This document shows positions 6,155-11,035 of a stretch of 11,035 nucleotides of DNA, one piece after another (the stretch's first letter is position 1; each line of letters opens with the position of its first letter). Under the pieces are notes generated by a model, which saw nothing but the letters and a program-made list of their open reading frames with translations, was not told the DNA's origin and ran no database searches. This stretch comes from Oscillospiraceae bacterium. GTDB taxonomy: Bacteria > Bacillota > Clostridia > Oscillospirales > Acutalibacteraceae. The translations under genes and the position numbers were made by a program. Where the stretch lies: positions 1 through 11,035 of the forward strand of contig JAFLUO010000062.1 of assembly GCA_022508705.1 (NCBI GenBank). Direction: 5' to 3'.

Positions 6155-7750
6155 ATGGAAATGAACATCGCTGAAATAATAGAAAGCGGTAAGGCAACGC
6201 TTGGAATTGAGCTTGGTTCAACAAGAATCAAAGCCGTTTTGATAGCCCCTGATACATCCGTTTTGGCGGCAGGGGATTATACATGGGAAAATAAGCTGGA
6301 AAACGGAATTTGGACATATTCGTTAGACGACGTATGGGCAGGTCTTCGTAGTGCTTATTCAGATCTTACCAATGATGCGGCAAAAAAATACGGCGTAAAA
6401 ATTACAAAGCTCCGTGCTCTCGGTTTCTCTGCTATGATGCACGGATATTTACCATTTGACAAAAACGGTGAGCTTTTAACGCCATTCAGAACTTGGAGAA
6501 ATACCAAACAGGCTCAGGCGGCAGACGAGCTTACAGAGCTTTTCGGATTTAATATCCCCCAAAGGTGGAGTATTGCCCATCTTTATCAGGCAATATTAAA
6601 CGGCGAAGAGCATACGAAAGATATTGCATTTTTGACAACTCTCGCAGGCTATGTTCATTGGCGTCTTACAGGTGAAAAAACATTAGGTATCGGCGAAGCG
6701 TCAGGTATGTTCCCCATTGACAGCGAAAAGCTTGATTACAATATGGAAATGCTTGAAAAATTCTCTTCAATTCCTGCTGTTAAAGAAATGCCGTGGAATA
6801 TCCGTGATATTTTACCGAAGGTTCTTTTGGCAGGCGATAACAGCGCAAAACTTTCTGATGAGGGAGCAAAATTGCTTGATGAAACTGGTGCTTTGCAAGG
6901 CGGAGCAATAGTTTGCCCCCCCGAGGGTGATGCAGGCACGGGAATGGTTGCAACTAATGCGGTTTTACCCGGAACGGGCAACATTTCCGCAGGCACATCC
7001 GTATTTTCAATGGTTGTTCTCAGAAAAGAACTTCAGGGCGTTTATTCAAAAATAGATATGGTAACAACTCCGTCAGGCGCACCCGTTGCAATGGTTCATT
7101 GTAACAATTGTTCGTCTGAAATTGATGCTTGGGTTAAAATCTTTACTCAGTACAATGCACTTATCGGTGCGGATATTAAAAAGCCCGACCTTTACGATAA
7201 GCTTTATGAAATTGCACTTACGGGCGACAGCGATTGCGGCGGAGTTTATGCGTATAACTATTTTTCAGGCGAGCCCGTAACCGACGTAGAAGAGGGCAGA
7301 CCTATGCTTGTGCGCACTCCCGATGCCAATTTCAACATTGCCAATTTAATGAGAGCACAGCTTTTCAGCGCTATGGCGGCGCTTAAATACGGCAACGATA
7401 TTTTAAGCGATAAGGAAAATGTTCAAATTGACTGCCTTACAGGTCACGGCGGCCTTTTCAAAACGCCTAAAGTAGGTCAAAAGCTTATGGCGGCGGCAAT
7501 GAAAGCGCCTATTGCAGTAATGAAAACTGCGGCTGAGGGCGGCGCTTGGGGAATTGCCGTGCTGGCTGAATTTGCAGGCGGAGAACACGGAAATTCTCTT
7601 CCCGAATACCTTGAAAACGAAGTATTCAAGGGGGCTGAAAAAACAGTTGAAGAGCCTGACGAAAACGATATTGCAGGCTTTAATAAATTTATGAAAAATT
7701 ATATTGCCGGTCTTGAGGCAGAGCGCAAGGCGGCAGAAACTATAAAATAA
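6155..7750 (+). CDS. araB: FGGY-family carbohydrate kinase, probable L-ribulokinase
   Basis: ATP-dependent sugar kinase expected to phosphorylate L-ribulose to L-ribulose 5-phosphate, the second step of L-arabinose breakdown in the cytoplasm. The 531-residue product has the N-terminal phosphate-binding strand TLGIELGSTRIKAVLI (15-30), a conserved GFSAMMHGYLPFD block, and the C-terminal GHGGLFKTPKVGQKLMAAAM FGGY-type signature. It differs from the enterobacterial AraB type and resembles the xylulokinase-like kinases linked to araA and araD in Firmicutes and Bacteroidetes. Function is assigned mainly from the operon, because FGGY sequence alone does not settle the sugar. GGTGAT (6145-6150), matching the 5' side of the anti-Shine-Dalgarno pairing region, precedes ATG 6155; a second in-frame ATG at 6161 is also possible. 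araA follows after 13 bases. Confidence 0.87.
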   Translation: MEMNIAEIIESGKATLGIELGSTRIKAVLIAPDTSVLAAGDYTWENKLENGIWTYSLDDVWAGLRSAYSDLTNDAAKKYGVKITKLRALGFSAMMHGYLPFDKNGELLTPFRTWRNTKQAQAADELTELFGFNIPQRWSIAHLYQAILNGEEHTKDIAFLTTLAGYVHWRLTGEKTLGIGEASGMFPIDSEKLDYNMEMLEKFSSIPAVKEMPWNIRDILPKVLLAGDNSAKLSDEGAKLLDETGALQGGAIVCPPEGDAGTGMVATNAVLPGTGNISAGTSVFSMVVLRKELQGVYSKIDMVTTPSGAPVAMVHCNNCSSEIDAWVKIFTQYNALIGADIKKPDLYDKLYEIALTGDSDCGGVYAYNYFSGEPVTDVEEGRPMLVRTPDANFNIANLMRAQLFSAMAALKYGNDILSDKENVQIDCLTGHGGLFKTPKVGQKLMAAAMKAPIAVMKTAAEGGAWGIAVLAEFAGGEHGNSLPEYLENEVFKGAEKTVEEPDENDIAGFNKFMKNYIAGLEAERKAAETIK

Positions 7751-7763
7751 GGAGAGAAAAATT

Positions 7764-9242
7764 ATGGCACTTAAAGATTATGAATTTTGGTTTGTGGTAG
7801 GCAGTCAGTTCCTTTACGGACCTGAGGTTTTGGAGATCGTTGCGGCAAGAGCGCAGGAAATGGCAGACGAATTAAACGAAAGCGGTTCGCTTCCATGCAA
7901 AATCGTTTATAAAGTAACCGCAAAAACAAGCAAAGAAATTTCCGACGTAGTAAGAGAGGCAAATTTTGACAAAAAATGCGCAGGCATCATTACCTGGTGC
8001 CACACCTTCAGCCCAAGCAAAATGTGGATAAACGGCTTTGTTGACCTTCAAAAGCCCTATTGCCATTTAGCCACTCAGTACAATAAAGAGATTCCCAATG
8101 AAGAAATCGACATGGATTTTATGAATCTTAATCAGGCGGCACACGGCGACCGTGAGCACGGCTTTATCGCCGCAAGACTTCGTATGCCCCGCAAGATTAT
8201 TGCAGGATACTGGAAGGACGAAAGCGTTCGCACCCGTCTTGGCGATTGGATGCGTGCCGCTGTAGGCGTTGCATTTAGTAAAGAACTTTCCGTTATGCGT
8301 TTCGGCGACAATATGCGTGAGGTTGCCGTAACTGAGGGCGATAAGGTTGAGGTTCAGAGCAAATTGGGCTGGCAAGTAAACACTTGGGCAGTAGGCGACC
8401 TTGTTAAAGAAATGAATAGCGTTACAGAGGCAGAAATCGACGCTCTTGTTGAAGTTTATAAAGAAAATTATGACATTGCAACCGATAATGTGGATGCAAT
8501 TCGCTATCAGGCAAAAGAAGAAATCGCTATAAAGAAAATGCTTGACAGAGAAAACTGCAAGGCATTTTCAAACACCTTTCAGGATTTGTACGGAATGGAG
8601 CAACTTCCCGGACTTGCCTCTCAGCACTTAATGGCGCAAGGCTACGGATATGGCGGAGAAGGCGACTGGAAGGTTGCCGCTATGACCGCTATTATCAAGG
8701 CTATGGGTGAGGGCAAAACAGGCGGCACAAGCTTTATGGAGGATTACACGTATCACCTTGATGAAAATAATAAACTCAGCCTCGGCGCACATATGCTTGA
8801 GGTTTGCCCGTCACTCGCATCTGACAGACCGAGAATCGAAACACATCACCTCGGAATCGGTATGAATGAAAAAGACCCTGCAAGACTTGTTTTTGAGGGC
8901 AGAGAGGGCAAGGCTATTGTAGTAAGCCTTATTGATATGGGCGGCAGACTTCGCCTTATTTGCCAGGACATTGAGTGCGTTAAGCCTATAATGGAAATGC
9001 CGAATCTTCCCGTTGCCCGTGTAATGTGGAAAGCTGAACCGTCACTTGAAACGGGACTTGAATGCTGGATTACCGCAGGCGGCGCTCACCATACCGTTCT
9101 TACTCACGATGTAACAGCCGAGCAGATGCGTGACTGGGCAAAGATGATGGACATTGAGTTTGTTCATATTGATAAGAACACTACTCAGGAAAGTCTTGAA
9201 AAAGAGCTTTTCTTTGCAGATATTGCTTGGAAACTTAAATAA
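7764..9242 (+). CDS. araA: L-arabinose isomerase
   Basis: Metal-dependent (usually Mn) cytoplasmic enzyme converting L-arabinose to L-ribulose, the first step of the pathway. The 492 residues match AraA in length and from end to end: FWFVVGSQFLYGPEVL at the start, ITWCHTFSPSKMWI, HGDREHGFIAARL, and active-site blocks GGEGDWK (Glu 299), FMEDYTYH (Glu 326), HMLEVCPS (His 343) and GGAHHTVLTHD (His 442 and 443). These positions correspond to the catalytic and metal-binding Glu, Glu, His, His set of known arabinose isomerases. AAGGAGAG overlaps the kinase stop (about 7749-7756), and the start ATG gives the family-typical N-terminus. araD follows after 10 bases. Confidence 0.98.
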   Translation: MALKDYEFWFVVGSQFLYGPEVLEIVAARAQEMADELNESGSLPCKIVYKVTAKTSKEISDVVREANFDKKCAGIITWCHTFSPSKMWINGFVDLQKPYCHLATQYNKEIPNEEIDMDFMNLNQAAHGDREHGFIAARLRMPRKIIAGYWKDESVRTRLGDWMRAAVGVAFSKELSVMRFGDNMREVAVTEGDKVEVQSKLGWQVNTWAVGDLVKEMNSVTEAEIDALVEVYKENYDIATDNVDAIRYQAKEEIAIKKMLDRENCKAFSNTFQDLYGMEQLPGLASQHLMAQGYGYGGEGDWKVAAMTAIIKAMGEGKTGGTSFMEDYTYHLDENNKLSLGAHMLEVCPSLASDRPRIETHHLGIGMNEKDPARLVFEGREGKAIVVSLIDMGGRLRLICQDIECVKPIMEMPNLPVARVMWKAEPSLETGLECWITAGGAHHTVLTHDVTAEQMRDWAKMMDIEFVHIDKNTTQESLEKELFFADIAWKLK

Positions 9243-9252
9243 GGAGTAAACT

Positions 9253-9948
9253 ATGCTTGAACAGTTAAAACAGCAGGTTTTTGAAGCAAATCTTCTCTTA
9301 CCCAAACACGGACTTGTCACATTTACTTGGGGCAATGTTTCGGGCGTTGACCGTGAAAAAGGCTTAATGGTAATTAAGCCTTCGGGTGTTGAGTATGAAA
9401 CAATGAAATGCGACGATATGGTAGTGGTTGACCTGAAAACAGGCAAAAAGGTTGAAGGCGACTTAAATCCGTCGTCAGATACGGACACTCACGTTGCACT
9501 TTATAACGCTTTCCCGAATATAAAGGGAATTGTTCACACTCATTCACGCTGGGCAACGGTTTTCGCTCAGTCGGGGAGAGGAATACCAGCTTTGGGAACT
9601 ACTCACGGTGATTATTTTTACGGTGAAATTCCCTGCACCCGTAAAATGACGGCGGAAGAAATCGGCGGAAAATACGAACTTGAAACGGGAAATGTTATCA
9701 TAGAAACATTCAAGGGCAAAAATCCTGATGATATTCCCTCAGTCCTTGTTCACAGCCACGGCCCGTTCTGCTGGGGTACTAACCCTTTAAACGCAGTTCA
9801 TAATGCAGTTGTTCTTGAAGAACTTGCGTTTATGGCTTGGCACAATTTGATGATGAATCCCGATATTCCCCCAATGCAGCAGGAACTGCTCGACAAGCAT
9901 TATCTTCGCAAACACGGCGCAAACGCTTATTATGGGCAGAAAAAATAA
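9253..9948 (+). CDS. araD: L-ribulose-5-phosphate 4-epimerase
   Basis: Class II aldolase-family zinc enzyme that converts L-ribulose 5-phosphate to D-xylulose 5-phosphate, linking arabinose to the pentose phosphate pathway. The 231 residues align closely with E. coli AraD: zinc ligands Asp 76, His 95, His 97 and His 169, catalytic Asp 120 (GDYFYG) and the C-terminal Tyr 227 in HGANAYYGQ. Also visible are TWGNVSG and KPSGVEY of the phosphate-binding region. AAGGAG (9241-9246), overlapping the araA stop, gives ATG 9253. No terminator is visible afterwards; the next small gene begins 15 bases on. The last ten codons including the stop are duplicated in degenerate form at 10251-10280. Confidence 0.97.
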   Translation: MLEQLKQQVFEANLLLPKHGLVTFTWGNVSGVDREKGLMVIKPSGVEYETMKCDDMVVVDLKTGKKVEGDLNPSSDTDTHVALYNAFPNIKGIVHTHSRWATVFAQSGRGIPALGTTHGDYFYGEIPCTRKMTAEEIGGKYELETGNVIIETFKGKNPDDIPSVLVHSHGPFCWGTNPLNAVHNAVVLEELAFMAWHNLMMNPDIPPMQQELLDKHYLRKHGANAYYGQKK

Positions 9949-10243
9949 GGGGAGTACAAACCTATGGGTGATTTTTCAACTCGGCTTGGCGATATAATGT
10001 GGACTGTTATGGGGTTAATTATCGGTTTTGGACCTTTTGTTGTACCTGTAATAATACCGTTTATCTTCTTTATTAAGAATTTGGTTCGTTTTTTAAAAAC
10101 ACCGAAAGATGATATAGAAAACAGGAAGAAATTCCGTAAATCATTTATCATTTCTCTAATTCTCACGTTGTTTTTTGCAGCAATATGCGCATACTTGCTG
10201 CATTGGTTTTCAGATGCCATAGATAATATGTGAGGTGCGGTAA
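9919..10243 (+). repeat. Tandem duplication unit, copy 1
   Basis: This unit contains the last ten codons of araD, an 89-codon membrane protein gene, and the TGAGGTGCGGTAA tail. It is repeated at 10251-10562. Exact blocks shared are gcaaacgcttatta at the left end (9919 and 10251) and taatatgtgaggtgcggtaa at the right end (10224 and 10543), with clear but diverged similarity in between. Confidence 0.85.
9964..10233 (+). CDS. Small two-helix membrane protein, unknown function (paralog 1)
   Basis: 89 residues with two predicted membrane helices (about 12-37 and 60-82) joined by a charged, basic linker VRFLKTPKDDIENRKKFRK (41-59). Prolines at 24, 28 and 32 kink the first helix. I do not recognise a characterised family. 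The linker sequence is nearly the same in the neighbouring paralog (19 of 24 positions identical across LVRFLKTP...RKxFII), so it is under selection and probably functional; by charge it should lie on the cytoplasmic side. AAGGGGAG (9947-9954) supports the ATG. The 15-base gap after araD with no terminator suggests co-transcription with the arabinose operon, although its neighbours downstream point to a link with the PstS-like protein instead. Confidence 0.75.
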   Translation: MGDFSTRLGDIMWTVMGLIIGFGPFVVPVIIPFIFFIKNLVRFLKTPKDDIENRKKFRKSFIISLILTLFFAAICAYLLHWFSDAIDNM

Positions 10244-10250
10244 GTAAGTT
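10231..10250 (+). other. Duplication junction with orphan ribosome binding site
   Basis: TGAGGTGCGGTAA ends copy 1, just as it ends copy 2. In copy 2 its GAGGTG serves ATG 10565 eight bases later. In copy 1 the following bases are gtaagtt and then the araD fossil, with no start codon at the right distance, so this Shine-Dalgarno now leads nowhere. Confidence 0.6.
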
Positions 10251-10280
10251 GCAAACGCTTATTACAGACAGAAAGAATGA
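10251..10280 (+). pseudogene. Fossil of the araD 3' end
   Basis: Read in the araD frame these ten codons give ANAYYRQKE-stop, against ANAYYGQKK-stop at the true araD end (9919-9948). The first 14 bases are identical. An in-frame stop lies at 10245-10247, so it is not translated as part of anything. It marks the left end of the tandem duplication. Confidence 0.75.
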
Positions 10281-10294
10281 TGGGGTACAAGCTT

Positions 10295-10552
10295 ATGGGC
10301 GACATTTTAACTTCAATTGAAAATATAATAAGTATAATTTCGATGATAATTGTCGGTTCGGCGCCCATAATAGTTCCGTTAATATTCTTTATAGTGTATT
10401 TGGTACGGTTTTTAAAAACACCCGAAGAGGACACCGAAAATAGAAAGAAATACCGTAAAGCGTTTATCATTCCATTGATTATCATAGCGGTCTTTGTGGC
10501 ATTGATTTTATTTCTGTTTTTTGCATTTGCGGTTGCTTTCGCTAATATGTGA
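10295..10552 (+). CDS. Small two-helix membrane protein, unknown function (paralog 2)
   Basis: 85 residues if translation starts at ATG 10295, which matches the MGD start of paralog 1 and has GGGG at 10282-10285. An in-frame ATG at 10277 would add six residues but lacks a good ribosome binding site and lies within the araD fossil. Two membrane helices (about 11-34 and 56-82) flank LVRFLKTPEEDTENRKKYRK (36-55). It arose by tandem duplication with paralog 1: the pattern P-x3-P near residues 24-28, the linker and the final ANM/DNM end are shared. Helix sequences have diverged while the linker stays, pointing to purifying selection on the linker. Function unknown; the two may form a heteromeric membrane component. 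Confidence 0.75.
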   Translation: MGDILTSIENIISIISMIIVGSAPIIVPLIFFIVYLVRFLKTPEEDTENRKKYRKAFIIPLIIIAVFVALILFLFFAFAVAFANM

Positions 10553-10564
10553 GGTGCGGTAAAT

Positions 10565-10705
10565 ATGAGCGATAAACTTTTCAGTAAAATAATAGCCATA
10601 ATACTGGTGCTCGGTATTATCAGCACTGTTGCTCTGGCAGGGTACACGGTATATTTGCGTGAAAATGCCTCAATCACGTCATATATTTCAAATGAGAGCA
10701 AGTGA
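10565..10705 (+). CDS. 46-residue single-helix membrane protein, unknown
   Basis: A short open frame of 46 residues with a basic start (MSDKLFSK), one membrane helix (about residues 9-30, IIAIILVLGIISTVALAGYTVY) and a short polar tail LRENASITSYISNESK. GAGGTG (10551-10556) is 8 bases before the ATG, and this ribosome binding site is preserved at the end of both duplicated units, which supports a real gene. It ends 4 bases before the PstS-like gene, so the two are probably translated together. No family recognised; a membrane partner of the downstream binding protein is a guess. Confidence 0.6.
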   Translation: MSDKLFSKIIAIILVLGIISTVALAGYTVYLRENASITSYISNESK

Positions 10706-10709
10706 AAAT

Positions 10710-11035
10710 ATGAAAAAACTAAGGTATCAGTTATTTATTATAGTTGCGCTTGTTCTCACTTTTGTGATTTTTGATGTCGGGATATATAACGTATTTACAA
10801 AAAGATGTATCAACGACTACAGCGATGGATTAAAGGCAAAATCCGTTGAACTTGACGAATATTTACCCTTTGATGAAAACTCAAAAATCGTAAAAATAAA
10901 TTCCGAGTTTAAATTTACGGAAAATCTGCCCGTAATTGACGGTGCGGCGGCGTTATATCCTGTCTTTTCTGCATTCGTGAACGCTGTTTACCCTGAAACA
11001 TCCTGCTCCTTTGACGGTGAAAACTTTGCGCCTGA
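10710..11035 (+). CDS. Membrane-anchored PstS-like substrate-binding protein, 3'-truncated by window end
   Basis: The first 108 codons are visible and the frame is open to the window end. It begins with a basic start and one hydrophobic helix (about residues 7-30), giving an uncleaved signal anchor or signal peptide; no lipobox cysteine is evident. After a linker (YSDGLKAKSVELDEYLPFD...) the sequence LPVIDGAAALYPVFSAFVNAVYPE (from residue 73) matches the start of the phosphate-binding-protein-like fold, in which DGxxALYP begins the ligand-binding lobe of PstS-type proteins. In Clostridia such proteins may bind phosphate or an unknown ligand; the pst transporter genes are not visible here. The ribosome binding site is weak, and the ATG lies 4 bases after the stop of the 46-aa gene, consistent with translational coupling. 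Confidence 0.75.
   Translation, partial: MKKLRYQLFIIVALVLTFVIFDVGIYNVFTKRCINDYSDGLKAKSVELDEYLPFDENSKIVKINSEFKFTENLPVIDGAAALYPVFSAFVNAVYPETSCSFDGENFAP

Larger units (their letters stand above)
10251..10562 (+). repeat. Tandem duplication unit, copy 2
   Basis: Second copy of the unit at 9919-10243. It holds the araD-tail fossil, the second small membrane protein gene and the stop plus ribosome binding site for the 46-aa gene. The start-to-start distance is 332 bases. Confidence 0.85.

Noticed and set aside
9042..9488. Open frame of 148 codons on the minus strand across the araA-araD junction
   Set aside because: It is antisense to two certain enzymes; its length is explained by codon bias of the sense genes and no family is recognised.
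10250..10265. cre-like (CcpA) sequence TGCAAACGCTTATT
   Set aside because: It is poorly matched at the right end and is fully explained as the copied araD coding sequence.
10277..10294. Upstream ATG for the second small membrane protein
   Set aside because: It lies in the araD fossil without a proper Shine-Dalgarno, and the paralog supports the MGD start at 10295.
10210..10701. Open frame of 163 codons on the minus strand opposite the small membrane genes
   Set aside because: It lies antisense to three well-supported + strand genes with good ribosome binding sites, and its sequence looks like the reverse reading of hydrophobic codons.

Overview
The window is an AT-rich chromosomal segment from a low-GC Gram-positive bacterium, most likely an uncultured gut anaerobe of the class Clostridia (Oscillospiraceae/Ruminococcaceae-like). 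This is inferred from strong AAGGAGG-type ribosome binding sites, the Clostridia-style FeoA-FeoA-FeoB-Cys-rich protein cluster, the fucosidase and arabinose genes typical of glycan fermenters, and the style of the proteins. All genes identified lie on the + strand. No phage, transposon, CRISPR or RNA gene was found.

Layout. (1) 1-1236: the 3' part of a GH29 alpha-L-fucosidase gene that begins before the window. (2) 1254-1775: a compact transcription unit for ribosomal protein L19 (rplS) with its own promoter, a leader of roughly 90 nt and a perfect 10-bp terminator hairpin. (3) 1792-2718: prmA (L11 methyltransferase), starting at TTG, with its Shine-Dalgarno directly after the rplS terminator. 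(4) 2725-6092: a ferrous iron uptake operon of two small FeoA proteins, FeoB with a large acidic insertion, and a 57-aa FeoB-associated Cys-rich membrane protein. It has a near-consensus promoter, ends in a 10-bp-stem terminator, and carries three copies of a 16-bp palindrome (GTTAG...TAAC) placed as expected for metalloregulator operators. (5) 6097-9948: a promoter followed by a tightly packed L-arabinose operon in the order kinase (araB-type), isomerase (araA), epimerase (araD). (6) 9964-11035: directly after araD with no visible terminator, two tandemly duplicated small two-helix membrane protein genes, a 46-aa single-helix protein gene, and the start of a membrane-anchored PstS-like substrate-binding protein gene cut by the window end.

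How the parts work together. The fucosidase releases L-fucose from glycans outside or at the cell surface. The ara genes turn L-arabinose into D-xylulose 5-phosphate for the pentose phosphate pathway. The feo genes bring in Fe(II), the main soluble iron form in an anoxic gut, and are probably repressed by a DtxR/MntR-like or other metalloregulator when metal is plentiful. rplS and prmA both serve the ribosome.

The most notable observations are the three matching palindromes in the feo locus, the acidic insertion in FeoB, and a tandem duplication after araD. The second duplicated copy still carries a recognisable 10-codon fossil of the araD 3' end and leaves an orphan ribosome binding site at the junction. 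The small membrane proteins in this duplicated region are of unknown function and are the best candidate for something undescribed.
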